A stretch of DNA of 64,000 nt from positions 124,444,852 to 124,508,851 of the forward strand of contig CM040423.1 in the NCBI GenBank assembly GCA_022702705.1, given 5' to 3'. Each line of letters begins with the position of its first letter. Position 1 is the stretch's first letter. This document shows positions 31,166-43,569 of the stretch, piece by piece. This DNA is from Papilionanthe hookeriana x Papilionanthe teres. Lineage: Eukaryota; Streptophyta; Magnoliopsida; Asparagales; Orchidaceae. The position numbers were made by a program, and so were the translations under genes. The notes under the pieces are model-generated. The model was not told the DNA's origin and ran no database searches. It saw nothing but the letters and a program-made list of their open reading frames with translations.

Positions 31166-34100
31166 ACATCTTTGCAGCCAAAACCACATGCTAAATTCCA
31201 CCAAATTGCTTCCAGAGCTTCCCTGAGAAGTCCTAAGAGTGATTCCACTATCTTCAACCACTAGTCCCCACTGTCTGAGAGAAATTTCATCACTGAAATT
31301 TGGCCGGAAACTAGGACATATTTCTCTGTAGCTCCATAGTGCACCTAATTGCAATTAACTGTGCCCACACCTTCCCAGCAGTGAAAGAAGTAGATCTCTC
31401 TTCAAAGCCCCATCATACAGAGCCTCTACACCAGACTTCCAGCAAAGCTCAAAATCGGGCCTGTTCACTTTCAAACCTAGGAAATTCACCAGGGCAAGAG
31501 GCTTCATCCTTGAGCTCCTATGACTCCAACGAAGGTGTAGAGCATCTCTGATTGAAGCTTGACTTCTCAAAGCCAAGGTATTGACCCCCTTCTTCATCCC
31601 GAGCATCTCTGGATTCTCCATGTAATTAAGGTTAATTTAAACCATGTTTAGCTGTATGAATATTTTCTCCATGCTTAAACGAGTCTATAGGATCAAACCC
31701 AAAGTGATTTTGTTGAGTCTAGAATGAGAAATTAGGTTTTTAGTGTGGACGGTCACGGGATCACACCAGTTGGGGACGAGGACAGGCAGCCGTTAGATCA
31801 CGCGTGTTTTCGTTGTACTGCTCGGATCGCGCCGGACGAGCAGATGAAACAGAACAGCTTGCCGCGTAGCATCCCAGTCAGCTTGCGACGTTGAATGGGA
31901 GCGTGCCACATGGGGAGTTCGATCGGTCGTAGGTTAAGGTGTCGCTGAGTCACTTAAGTAGGAAAATCAATTTTTTTTATTTATTTAAACCATCTAAACT
32001 TTAAAAATCCATATCTTGGCTTAGAAAAATCATAAAAATAAACGTAAAATATCTTAGTGCTCAGCGAATAAAGGAGAACAATTTAGAAATGGTTTAAAAT
32101 ATTTTTTATGCATATTTTATATTTAATAATTTAAATACCATTTTCAGTCTTTTAATTTTCCATGCATGTTAAAGTTTCACCATAGCTTGAAATTTTTATG
32201 TTGTTCCATCTGCCTTGAGGGATCTTCCCTGATTTTTTCAAAGTTAGAGAAGATCTCTAAACACAGAATCATATTTTTCAAGTTTATGTCTATTATTTGT
32301 TAAATTAACTGTGATAATTAGCATATTGCTTAGAAAAATCTCAAAAAATTATGATAGGTTCTTTATGGTCAGAGAGCCCTAGGAAAAATTTGTCATGATT
32401 TATAATGATAAAAATAAGCCTAATTTCCCACTTAACCTAAAACTAACCTTTAATTAATTAGGACAAAATAAAAATCAAAATAATACAAAAATTGCTCTCC
32501 ATAGTGCTTCAAGGATAGAGGAACTCCCATAAAATTTTTAAAGTCATTTGAATTCATTTAATAGATTAAATAGTTTTTTTCTATGTCCAATGGCTTTTTG
32601 GCACTTAAATGAATTTTAAAATTAAAATACATATAAACAATTTATAAGAATGGTTTTGAAAGTTCTTTGTGATCAGACGGCTCTTTTAAAAATAAAATTA
32701 AGATTTTTATAAAATTTTCATTTTCAATCATATTTTAATATTTTAAGAATTAAATGATAATAAAAATCAAAAAATTACTAAAAATCATCAAATTGTTACA
32801 TTTGGTCTCCTAATCACTTAGTAACCATCCCCATAATTTTCGTGAGTTTCGAGATTAAAATATCAATTTTTAAAGGCTTGAATCAATTTTTAAGAGGCTG
32901 AAAATGAATTTTCTTGACTTTTGCACTAAAATAATTTTAATAATTAAAATAAAAATAAAAATAATATGAAATTTGTTTGTCTGGGTTTCCTAACCTTAGA
33001 GAGATTTTTGAAAAATATAAAATTGAGTTTTCAACTTTTAAAATATTTTAAAATTAATTAAAACTCCGTAATTTAAAGTAATTATAATAATTAAATTAAA
33101 ATTTAATAAATCTTGAAATTTAGTCAAAGCAATTCACTGATATAGGGCTATCTCCAGTAACAATTTTAAGGGACTAGGATTTGTCTTGGTTAAGTTATTG
33201 ATTTTTCATTGAAAATCCTATTTTTATATGAAAATAAATATATAAATTAAATTAAATTTTGAAAAATTAAAAATTTCCCTCTAATATTTTAATTGACACA
33301 TTAATACGGTAGGATAAAAATTCCAAAGTCATTTGAATTAAATTTGATGAATTATGACGTGATAAGACCTTAAGAGAAAAAAAGGTAATTTTGGATATTT
33401 AGCCTTAATTAATATTTAGGCTTAAATTCAAGAGGGAAAAATGGGTAAGATTTTGATTTCAAAAAGTTCATCTGAATGGTTGAAACATTAAGGGATAAAT
33501 AATAGAAACTCACTGTAATTTTATCACATCAAAATTAAACATCTAAATTTCCTTAATTATTATAATTTGGAAGAAAAATTAAATTACGAGAATTTTAAGG
33601 TTAGGGGCATGATCTTGGAAATTAATAAACCATCAGTCTGACCTCTTTACTTGGTGTTTAAATTAATAATATGATCTTTTGACGGAAACTCTCACCACTT
33701 AAAGTTCAAATTTCCTTAAAACTATAAAATACACTCACCTAAAATCTTAAGGGCTTAGTAGTGAGCTGGGCTTGATCAAATTTAATTAAAAGAGGTTTAT
33801 AAAAGTTAATTTAATCAAAACTAAAGTATTTTTGAGACATTACAAGCCCCAAATCAAATTTTGGGTAAGTACCCTAATGTCCTTAATTTGTTCTTTTAGG
33901 GTCTTCACCCACATAATTCTTAAATTAAATAATAAATGATGAATTACCCTATTGTTAAAGAAGATTAAAACATTGGTTCACTGAGCATAAGGGAATGAAA
34001 GGGATGAATCCTTTAATATTTATAATAAGTCCAAAAAGGACCTCAAGGAAGTTCAAAAGTATCATGAAAAATCTAGGTTTCTCCTGGACCGTTTCATAAG

Positions 34101-35640
34101 TCTTCTCGACACCTTGTAGGACCATTGTACTTATTATATTTATTAAATGAAGAAATCTCACAAAATGAATAGAAGTTCACCGGGTTATGACATAGAGTTT
34201 GATAGGCCTATGATGAACATATTTATAGGGTTTTACTTCCCTGCAAATATAAATGTTTATTGCAAGAATACTAAAGTTTCAGGTGGAGATGACGGGAAGC
34301 CCTACCAAGTACGCTTTTATTTTAATGTAATTTACTTACCTGCACTCTACTGTACTTTCTTTTCTTACAAACTTGCATGCTAAACAATAATGTCACCCTG
34401 CATGAAAGCTGAAATATTTAGGATAACCACTAAACTGAAACCAAAATTAAAATTAAAAGTCAAGATAAGATAAAATCAACCTCCACAACATTCAAAAAAT
34501 ATAAAACAACTCAAAAATTAATAAAAAACAAAACAAAATTACAATTGCAACTAAATTAAAATGTTTAATTGGATGATTGGGAATTTCTGAGAGGAGGTAA
34601 GTGAATTCGATAAAAATAGCGATGCCGGGATGATGTAACCATGGGAACTTAATCGATGTTGCTATAATCAACCTTAATGTTCCCCTAATAAAATATTAAG
34701 ACACCTCAATTTGAATATTTCTAAAACATACTCCTCTCTTCTAAATTGCACTTCTTTAAACTAAACCTGTTATGACGAGGAGCTTAAACCATGCATAGTG
34801 GGTAGTACGACTATCTTCAACAGCAAAACTTTTCTACACCAGCGAAACTTTTCCTTAGTTTAAACAACAAGCCATAGGACTTCGAGGTAGCTTGCCTAGC
34901 ACAGCATAAACCCTCACCTTTTCTTTAGACCCTTGTACAACCATGTTGTGCAACATAAGCCCTAACTGGCTTTAGGATTCCAAAATTGTCATTCGGTATG
35001 ACATAAACCCTCCTATCTTCCAAGCCATTTATATGATTGGTATCTAGTGAATGTATGTCCTAAATAAAAAAAATTAACAAGATGAAACACTAAATAAACA
35101 TCGTAAGTCAAAGCCAAACTATAGGATAGTTTGGGAAGACTTCAAGATTTTTCATGAATCTATGTTCTTCCCCTAGCCTTCTCTCCCTTGAATTCTGATA
35201 AAAATGAAAAGTTCCAAGATTTGAGCCATTCACCTATTAAACTTCCAACTATCACATCTTCTTTGAAAACCTTACCCTTGGAAGTCATGAATATTAATGT
35301 TTCCTGATTTTTATCAAGAGTTTTCTTTGTTAACTTTAGTTACCTAAGATGTAATTAACTATTGGGGCTTGGCCTTATAGGAAACTTGAAGAACCCAGAT
35401 TAATATAAACTCTATCAAATTTCTTCATATTAGATAGGGGAAATTGTTGGTTAAAAATGGTTTGCAGACCAAACGATTGTCATTAATTCTTTAGTTTATT
35501 TGATCAAGCCTCAACCCAAGCCATGTATCTATTCTTCGTTATAGGTACATGTCTTGTGATGTAGCGCTTGATTATCTAAATTAACGTTTATATGAGATAA
35601 GTTTGATTTCATTTTCTTCATTAAAATATTATTTTTCAAA

Positions 35641-35662
35641 ATATATATATATATATATATAT
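35641..35662. repeat. (AT)11 microsatellite
   Basis: A pure AT dinucleotide run near the 3' end of LTR B-left. Confidence 0.95.
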
Positions 35663-35819
35663 TAAATCAAATCTCTATTTTCATAAAAATATATTCTAAA
35701 ACTCTTTCAAAACAAAATATCATACCCATTAACTTCCCAAAAATTTAACGGTCGACATTGCCTAACTATCTTTAATACCTTAAATCATAAACTAGTTATT
35801 GCATCCATCATTGTTTCAC

Positions 35820-36240
35820 CTGATTAGGATAGTTCATTTGAGATGATGTGTGATGCTAGTGTGGGCGGTTTTAGGCCAAAGGTGTGAAAATATGTTCAGA
35901 CTGATATATTATGCTAATAAGACCCTGAACAAGGATCAAATCAATTATTACCACTAAAGAGGAGCTTATGGTTGTAGTACATGCATTTAAAAATTCATGT
36001 CATATTTGATTGGGACAAAATGTATGATTTTTATTGACCTTTCAGTGATTCGATATCAGATATTGAAAATGTACATGAAACCTCTATTAATTAGGTGGGT
36101 CCAATTGCTACAAGATTTTGATATCAAAGTGATTGATAAGTATAGAGAGAATCAAGTTTTAGATCATTTATATAGACTTGATCAGGGAAATTTGTGTGTG
36201 CTTGATGATGATATCAAATGAAAACTTTCTAATGAGAAAC
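35820..36240 (+). pseudogene. Gypsy RNase H fragment (Athila-like) between LTR B and element E
   Basis: Broken frames read VLGQRCENMFRLIYYANKTL, SYLIGTKCM and LLQDFDIKVIDKYRENQVLD. These line up with VLGQKCDKIFKVIYCASKTL, SYLIGTKSVVHTD and LQEFDFEIVDRKGSDNQIAD of element E (41870-42190). It is therefore the RNase H end of another, more decayed Athila-type pol. Element E starts 37 bp downstream of it. No flanking RT or IN is present. Confidence 0.75.
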
Positions 36241-36463
36241 TTCTTGACATTAGTGATTGAAACACTCTGTGGTATGCTGATACACCTAAAATATATAATA
36301 CTTTTATGCACATTTTTATCCCTATTTATAATGATATTGCACTTTAATGGAACATATTTTGTGTTTTTCATGCAGGTATAATGAAAATAGATGGTCATGA
36401 TGAAAGGAGCAAAATTGGATCAAATTTGGAGCAAAAAAATGAAAAAAATCAAAATTTTGGCAC

Positions 36464-36501
36464 TGGCGGCTAAGTGCCGCTGGGCCGGCGCTTAGCCGCC
36501 A
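36464..36501 (+). repeat. GC-rich hairpin TGGCGGCTAAG...CTTAGCCGCCA
   Basis: Two 11-bp perfectly complementary arms flank a GC-rich centre that is itself partly palindromic (GCCG...CGGC). Relatives occur at 43818-43857, 44844-44934, 48291-48327 and 49983-50037, all inside element E or its LTRs. Confidence 0.85.
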
Positions 36502-36681
36502 CAGTTAAAAATCGAATATAAAGGAATTTGACACCAATTTTAAAGGGGATGGGATGCAACTCTTTGTGGTAACTTCCATAACTTCCTTTGGGCGGCAAGT
36601 TTGATTGAAGGGGTGCGTTCCTTAATAGATACATTGAATCTGGAAACATTTGAACAGATACCAAGGCACATTTTAGTTTAC

Positions 36682-36690
36682 TATTTAAAG
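36682..36690 (+). promoter_or_regulatory. TATA-like box of LTR E
   Basis: TATTTAAAG lies about 400 bp into the LTR and is conserved in the solo LTR (TATTTAAAG on the minus strand, near 48100-48108). Confidence 0.5.
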
Positions 36691-38070
36691 AGAGTCTTAG
36701 GAAAGATAAGTAGAGGCTCTTCCTTTGCATTTTGAAGGGCTCTTTCTTTCTTTCGAGGCTCTTCCACTGCATTTTGAAGAGTACTTCCACTGTTCTTCCA
36801 CTACATTTTGAAGGAGTTTTTATTAAGAGTAGGAGTAGAGAGTAGAAAGGAGAAAAGGGTCGAGTGAAGTCTTCTTCTTCCCACTTCTTTTCTTTCTTTT
36901 AGTTTATTTTTTATTGAAGTCTAAAGTCTATATTCTGAATCATCAGAGTTGGGAGACTTACTCTGAGGAGTAGTTTAGTGAAGAGTCAAAGTTTCAGAGG
37001 AACTTCCTAAGTCTTGTGGAGAGGATTTTCAGATAAGTGTTTACTTTTGTTCGTACATTTAGTTTTTTAATTAACACTTGTTTTCGTTTGTTATTTTTCA
37101 AATGGTTTTTAATTTTAAATCAATGTATTTTTGTATTTTCTCAATGCATTCTGAGTAGTTTACTTTGTCTTTTTCTTTCTTAAATGGAGAAGAAATTAAT
37201 TTATGGAGAATTGTTGTGGAAAGTATAAGTGTTTAAAAGTTGGAAGAAGTTGTGAAGATTGATTAAGAAAACTTTGTTTACTTCTTAATCTGGCCTGTTA
37301 AGTTGTAAAATTTTTTGAGATTATGTAAGATCTAATGCATTATTGTCTCACAAAAGTTAGTAAGAATCACATGCAATTATATGGGTGAGAATTCTAGTCC
37401 ATATAATTGAATGTAAATTAGAAGATATTTTCATAAAAGGGAGTAAAATTAGAGGATTTTAGAGTGACAGGCTAAAACCCCCTAGGTTGGTTTGAAGTTT
37501 TAAGTTTTGTTTTAAGAAGTTAGCCCCCAGTTGGTGGGAATCGAGGGAACTCTAGATTGAGAGACTGGTATCTTCCTTGTCTAACCAAGTTCAAAATGAT
37601 AAAAATTTCAAATTAACCCATGTTCTCTATAGAACCAAGTAAGGGTAAAGAACACATCTGCTTCTATCTGTCACAATAAATTTAAATACTTCTACAACAA
37701 TAATTTTATAATTATTACTACATAAAAGGAAAGAAAAAGATATTCTAGTTAATAGTATTTTACATACAGTGTTATTAGTTATTATAATTTTAATTTATTG
37801 CTTAACATTTTATTAAGGAAATTTTAAATGATATATCAATTTTTAAAACTTTTCAAAATCAAGACATACATTCAAAAGCCATAAAAAAAGTAAAAAGATA
37901 ATTTTATGATTCCTTTAAAGATTTTCATAGTTTCCCTGTGGGTTCGATTTCTCGGTGATTAAACAGAACGTCCTATATTACTTGATAAACTATACGTATA
38001 CTTGCGTAGTATCCCAGATTATAAAATCATAATTTTCAATCTAAATAATCAGTGCATATATTCCTCGCGG

Positions 38071-38196
38071 CTCAAGTTTTTGGCACCGTTGTTGGGATCA
38101 AGTTTTTAGCGCCGTTACATTTATCCAGCCGAGTCAAATTTTTGGCACGCATATATTTAACGGGGTTCAAGTCGTTGGCGCCGTTCCCAGGGAAGA
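38071..38196 (+). promoter_or_regulatory. Iterated PBS-like motifs at LTR/leader junction of element E
   Basis: Four imperfect repeats of CAAGTTTTTGGCGCCGTT occur in 125 bp. The first (38073) is still inside the LTR, the next begins right after the LTR end at 38101, the third is at about 38137, and the last (TTGGCGCCGTTCCCAGGGA, about 38178-38196) best matches the Athila PBS class TGGCGCCGTTGCCGGGGA. The true priming site is uncertain: the copy nearest the LTR is the usual place, but the distal one is the better match. Confidence 0.6.
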
Positions 38197-38413
38197 AAAG
38201 AAAAATAATTAAATTGCATTTTAATGAGAATTAATAAATTTTAAAATTTTACTTTTCTTTGTTTTTGTTAGTGTGTTGTGTTTTCTTTTATTTTATTGTT
38301 GTATGCGTAGTTCAGGTTCTAAAGGACTTGTACCTTACGATTCTGAATTAGAAAGAAGTATCAGAAAAATAAAAAAAAATTAAAATACAGAGAAAGATAA
38401 AAATATTCAAGAA

Positions 38414-40069
38414 ATGGCAAATCATCAAAATCAAAATGTAGGTATCCATCAAGAATTAAGACCTTTAAAAGATTATGTTAACCCTACATTAGATGAATTT
38501 TGTGGTAGTATTCAAAACCCTGTTGTAGCTGCTGATCCTTTTGAGCTTAAACTTGCTATTATCCAAATGGTGTCTAATATTCAGCTTGGGGGAGAAATAA
38601 CTAAAAATCCTAATTTTCATCTTGCTAATTTTCTAGAGTTGTTCGCTACTTTTAAATATGATGGTGCTTCGAATGATGCTATTAGAATTAGACTTTTTCC
38701 TTTCTCACTAGGGGATAAAGCTAAAAGATGGTTACATTCGTTAGCACATTGATCAATAAGAACTTGGGGTGACTGTCACAAAAATTCCTTTCTAAATATT
38801 TTCCACCATATAAGACTACTAAGTTTAGAATTGATATAACATCTTTTTGTCAGTTTGAAGGGGAATCAATATATGAAGCGTGGGAAAGATTTAATGATAT
38901 CTTCAGGAAATGTCCACATCATGCGATACCAGATTGGTGAATAATTCAAACTTGTTATAATGGATTAGTTGGATCTCTTAGATCAATCATCGATGGTTAT
39001 GTTGTTGGATCATTAATGTCTAAACCATTTTCTGATGCTTATGCTTTAATTGAAAAAATGGCTACTAATAATTTTTAATAGCCTTCTGAAAGGTTAAATC
39101 TTAAAAAGGTAGCCAGTGTTTATGAAAATGATGCTCTTACAATGTTAGCAAATCAAGTTGCTGCTATATCAAGGAAGATAAACCAATTTGGGATGAATTT
39201 TTCTCAGACAAATCTCATGATTGAAGAACATTCATTAGGCCAAATGGTTGATTCTTTTTCTTCACCAGAAAGTGTGAATGCTATAATCAAACCTAACAAC
39301 CCATATTCCAATTATTATAACCCAGGTTGGAAGAATCATCCAAATTTTAACTGGAATAACAATAATCGTGGTGGTGTTAATCAACAACTGGGGGAACCAC
39401 CAAGTAAACCCATGTGGGAATTAGAACAACCAAGGTAATAATAATAATAGATTAACTTATCCTTCTAATTATAACAATGCTTTACAAAATAAAGAGAAGA
39501 AGTTGTCTATGGAAGAAGTAGTATCACATATGGGAAATCAATTACAAATTCAAGGAGCAACCATCAGAAATATTGAAAATCAATTGGGACAAATTGCAAA
39601 TGCCTTAAGTAATAGATCCAAAGGAATGCGTCCAAGTAATACTGAAGTGAATCCAAGAGAAAGGAATAAAGAACAAGTAAAAGTAATTCAACTGAGAAGT
39701 GGAAAAGAATTGGAAGGTAGAGTTCAAAAAGAAACTGAAGTAGAGAAAGAAGAGATTGAAAGACCTAAAGAGGACTCTCCAAAAAGTTTTGAAAGACCTA
39801 TTTCTCCACCTAAGGTTGATTTAGAAAAACCAGCACCTCTATTTCCTCAGAGACTTCGTCCACAAAAGTTGGATAAACAATTTTCAAAATTATTGGAGAT
39901 ATTAAAGAAGCTTACCATTAATATTCCATTTGCTGAAGCCCTAGATCAAATGCCAAGCTATGCGAAATTTATGAAGGATATTCTTAATAAAAAGAGGAAA
40001 TTTGAAGAAAATGAGACTCTTGCACTTAGTGAGGAGTGCAGTGCGATAATTCAGAAAAAAACTTCCTGA
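38414..40069 (+). pseudogene. gag: gag of element E (Athila type)
   Basis: From ATG 38414 the frame is open to 38752 (RPLKDYVNPTLDEFCGSI, FELKLAIIQMVSNIQLGG, RLFPFSLGDKAKRWLHSL). It then shifts; homology continues (CQFEGESIYEAWERFNDIFR, CPHHAIPDW) with further stops. It is open again at 39142-39438 and 39503-40069 (IENQLGQIANALSNR, VIQLRSGKELEG, PFAEALDQMPSYAKFMKDIL). No CCHC knuckle is visible. The last frame is lost to a run of A at about 40058 just before the protease. This is an Athila Gag by domain order and wording. Confidence 0.88.
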
Positions 40070-40732
40070 AAAACTTAAAGATCCTGGTAGTTTCACAATT
40101 CCATGTGCAATCGGAGAAAGATTCTATGGAAAAACTTTATGTGATTTGGGTGCAAGCATTAACCTTATGCCTCTATCAATATTCAAAACACTGGGACTAG
40201 AAGAAATAACCCCAACTACTATAACTCTGCAATTAGCAGATCGTTCGATCACATATCCTAAAGGAGTAGAAGATGTTTTGGTAAAAGTGGATCAATTTAT
40301 TTTTCCTATGGATTTCATTGTGTTGGATATGGATGAAGATAAAGAGATACACATACTTTTGTGGAGACCTTTTCAAGATACAGGCAGAGCCATGATAGAT
40401 GTGAAAAAAGGGGAATTAACGATGAGGGTTAATGATCAGACTGTTACATTTAATATTTCAAAATCAATGAAATATCCTGCTAGAGTTAAAGAAGATGAGT
40501 GTTATACGATGTATGTTATTGAATATTTAAGTGAATGTCATTTCAAATCAACTTATGAAGAGAAAACTGAAAGAGAAGAATGGGAATATAAGCAAGAAGA
40601 AGAGTTATTTGATTCTGAAGATTTTCAAGAGGAAGATTTAAAGTTTGTACATGAATGTTCTGAATTGTTGGATATGACTGAAAAGATGAATCTTATGGTC
40701 CATCAATTGAAAAACTTCCTGAACTTGAGCTA
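40070..40732 (+). pseudogene. PR: Aspartic protease of element E
   Basis: The frame continues from Gag after a +1 shift (LKDPGSFTIPCAIGE) into LCDLGASINLMPLSIFKTLG, where DLGAS is the active-site motif. VFPMDFIVLDMDEDKE-type sequence follows and then HILLWRPFQDTGRAMIDVKK, which in relatives is a LGRPF motif, so G is replaced by W. A long acidic tail (EEELFDSEDFQEEDLKF) leads toward RT. Confidence 0.85.
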
Positions 40733-40859
40733 AAAATGCTTCCTGATCATTTGAGGTATGTTTTTCTAGGTGAATCCTAAACCTTTTTAGTTATAATTTC
40801 CTCTTAATTAATTGAAAAAGAAGAAGAGAGTTTGCTTGAAATTTTGAAGGAGCACTAGA

Positions 40860-41780
40860 AAGCTTTTGGATGGACAATTGCTGATATTAAAGGAATCAGT
40901 CCTTCAATTTGTATGCACAGAATTATTATGGAAGATAATTGTAAACCGCGGGCTGATCCCCAAATGAGATTAAATCCTAACATGAAAGACGTTGTTAAGA
41001 AAGAAATTTTAAAGTGGTTGGATACTGGAATTATCTACCCTGTTTCAGATAGTGCATGGGTTAGTCCTATTCACTGTGTTCCTAAGAAAGGAGGTGTAAC
41101 TGTGATTGTTAATGAAAAGAATGAAATGATACCAACAAGACAGGTTACAGGGTGGCGAATATGCATTGATTAAAGAAAATTAAACCTTGCCACAAGAAAA
41201 GATCATTTCCACTCCCTTTTCTAGATCAAATGTTGGATAGACTGACTAAACATAAATACTTTTGTTTTTTGGATGGATATACTGGTTACCACCAAATTCA
41301 AATTACTCTTGAGGATCAAGAGAAAACTACATTTACCATTCCTTTTGGTACATTTGCTTTTAGAAGAATGGCTATTTTTTGTGATTTAATTGAAAAAGGG
41401 ATTGAAGTTTTTATGGATGACTTTTCAGTGTTTGGAATTTCATTTGAATCATGTTTAGAACATCTATCTAAAGTTCTAAAATGCTGTGAAGAAACTAATT
41501 TGGTCCTTAATTGGGAAAATGCCAATTTATGGTATCAACAGGAATTATTTTGGGACATCGGATTTCAGAAAAAGGTTTGGAGGTAAATCTTGCAAAAATT
41601 TAAGTTATATCTAATTTACCTTACCCAACCAATGTAAGGGGAATTAGAAGTTTTTTAGGAGATGTTGGATTCTACAGGTGTTGCATCAAAGACCTTCCAA
41701 AGATTACAAAACCTTTATGCCGTTTACTGGAAAAGGATGCAACTTTTAATTTTGATGATGATTGCCTCGAAGCCTTTGAA
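40860..41780 (+). pseudogene. RT: Reverse transcriptase of element E, with active-region deletion
   Basis: Pieces in order: AFGWTIADIKGISPSICMHR-like start, LKWLDTGIIYPVSDSAWVSP, VTGWRICID, then a stop, then FPLPFLDQMLDRLTKHKYFC, FLDGYTGYHQIQI, FTIPFGTFAFRRM and VFMDDFSVFG. Between FRRM and FCDLIEKGIEVFMDDF about 15 residues that normally include PFGLCNAPATFQ are missing (deletion at about 41370). The MDD catalytic Asp pair is retained. Without the PFG loop the enzyme could not work. Confidence 0.88.
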
Positions 41781-42236
41781 ACATTAAAAGAAAAATTAAT
41801 CACTGCACCTGTAATAATTTCACTAAATTGGGAAAAACCTTTTGAATTAATGTGTGATGCTAGTGATTATGCTATTTGTGCTGTTTTAGGTCAGAAATGT
41901 GATAAAATTTTCAAAGTAATTTATTGTGCTAGTAAGACTCTTAATGAAGCTCAAATTAATTATACCACTACTGAGAAAGAGTTATTAGCTATAGTATTTG
42001 CCTTTAATAAATTTTGATCATATTTAATTGGAACTAAATCTGTGGTGCATACTGATCATTCTGCAATTAAATACTTAATGAAGAAAAATGATGCAAAACC
42101 GAGATTGATAAGATAGATTCTTGTTTTGCAAGAATTTGATTTTGAGATAGTAGATAGGAAGGGTTCTGATAATCAAATTGCTGATCATTTGTCCATGCTT
42201 GAAATTGAAAAATCTCTCTGTGATATTGAATAAATT
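41781..42236 (+). pseudogene. RH: RNase H of element E
   Basis: Reading across stops: WEKPFELMCDASDYAICAVL, VIYCASKTLNEAQINYTTTE, SYLIGTKSVVHTDHSAIKYL, VLQEFDFEIVDRKGSDNQIA. The DAS, E, HTD and terminal Asp positions of the RNase H fold are visible. Interruptions occur at about 42016 and 42115. Confidence 0.82.
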
Positions 42237-42278
42237 AATGAACATTTTCTTGATGAAAAATTATTCACTGTTAAAGAA

Positions 42279-43569
42279 TTGCATGTTCTGTTGTATGCAG
42301 ACATATTAAACTTTATTTTTAGTAATATTATTCCTTTAACTTCCCGAGAAAAAAAGAAACTTCTGTCTGATGCTAAGACTTATTTTTGGGATGACCCATT
42401 TTTATATAAACAAGGAAAGGATCTTATAATTCGAAGATGTGTACCTTTGGAAGAGACTTATGAAATTATTCAAAAATGTTATGATTCTGATTATGGGGGA
42501 CATTTTGGAAGTGATAAAACTGCATATAAATTATTACAATCAAGATTTTATTGGCCTACAATTTTTAAGGATGTGAATGTTTATATTAAAAATTGTGATA
42601 GATGTCAGCGTGTAGGAAATATTTCTAGAAGAAATGAGATGCCCCTCAATTATATATTGGAAGTTGAAATATTTGATGTTTGGGGACTGGATTTTATGGG
42701 ACCATTTACACCATCTTTTGAAATGTTTATATTTTGATAGCAGTAGACTATGTTTCCAAATGGATAGAAGCTATTGATTTACCTCGATGTGATGCTCAAA
42801 GTGTTGCAAAGTTTTTAGAAAAGAATATATTTTGCAGATTTGGAATACCAAGAGTAATCATAACTGATGGGGAATGTCATTTTAGAAATGCGATTATTGG
42901 GAAGTTAGCAAAGAAATATCATATTAATCATCGCATTGCTACTGCTTATCATCCGCAGACAAGTGGTTTGGTTGAATTATCCAATCTTGAAATTAAAAGA
43001 ATATTGGAAAAAACTACTAATACAAATAGAAAGGATTGGTCAATCAATCTAGATTATGCTTTGTGGGCCTATAGAACTGCTTATAGAACACCTATAGGAA
43101 TATCCCCATATAGGCTGATTTTTGGAAAAGCTTGTCATTTACCTTTTGAACTTGAGCATAAAACATATTGGGTTATTAAAGAGTTCAATTATAATTTGAA
43201 AGATGCTGCTGAGAAGAGATTATTGCAATTGAATGAGATTGAAGAAATAAGGAATGAATCTTATGAAATGCTAAGATTTATAAGAAAAAGATGAAGTTAT
43301 GGCATGATCGGAAGATTCTTACTAAAAATCTTATACCAGGAAAAAAATTTTTACTGTATAATGCTAGATTGAGAATATTTTCTAGAAAACTTAAGTCCAT
43401 GTGGATGGGTCCATTTATTGTGATAAAAGTTTATTCTTATGGAGCTGTAGATATTCAAGATCCTAAGACTGGAAAAATATTTAAAGTTAACGAACATAGA
43501 CTTAAACCACATTTTTCAGTCAATAAATCTAAATCTGATAATAATTTGATGCTAGGTCACTCAGAATGA
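42279..43569 (+). pseudogene. IN: Integrase of element E
   Basis: Three abutting open segments (42279-42737, 42734-43294, 43291-43569) are offset by frameshifts. The HHCC finger ends GGHFGSDKTAYKLLQSRFYW ... CDRCQ. Core residues are D in VWGLDFMGPF, D in VIITDGECHF, and E in HPQTSGLVELSN. The C-terminal part has MWMGPFIVIKVYSYGAVDIQ and a VNEHRLKPHF end typical of Athila. All three catalytic acids remain, so only the frame is broken. Confidence 0.9.

Larger units (their letters stand above)
29137..35757 (+). repeat. LTR of a second Tat-like family (B-left, 6,621 bp)
   Basis: It starts TGTTGACCTCACATTTGG and ends GTCGACA, with the same termini as the A/C/D LTRs but clearly diverged. The order of internal landmarks is the same: start, C/A-rich tract (29560-30780), TATA-like box (31157), and the AATCAC/AGAGGA modules (32050-33400). 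A CTGCAACAAGGAG-type segment also appears in the form TGACGAGGAGC near 34775. The five bases before (CCATT) and after (TTGCC) do not match, so no target duplication supports a simple solo LTR. No PBS follows. Confidence 0.85.
36278..38100 (+). repeat. 5' LTR of element E (1,823 bp)
   Basis: It begins TGATACACCTAAAATATA and ends GGGATCA. The ends are fixed by the antisense solo LTR at 46685-48514, whose 5-bp target duplication defines both termini. It contains a TATA-like box at 36682-36690 and a GC-rich hairpin at 36464-36501. Confidence 0.88.

Noticed and set aside
29137..35757. LTR B-left as a clean solo LTR
   Set aside because: Flanking pentamers CCATT and TTGCC do not match, so no target duplication supports a simple solo-LTR origin. 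It is recorded only as an LTR.
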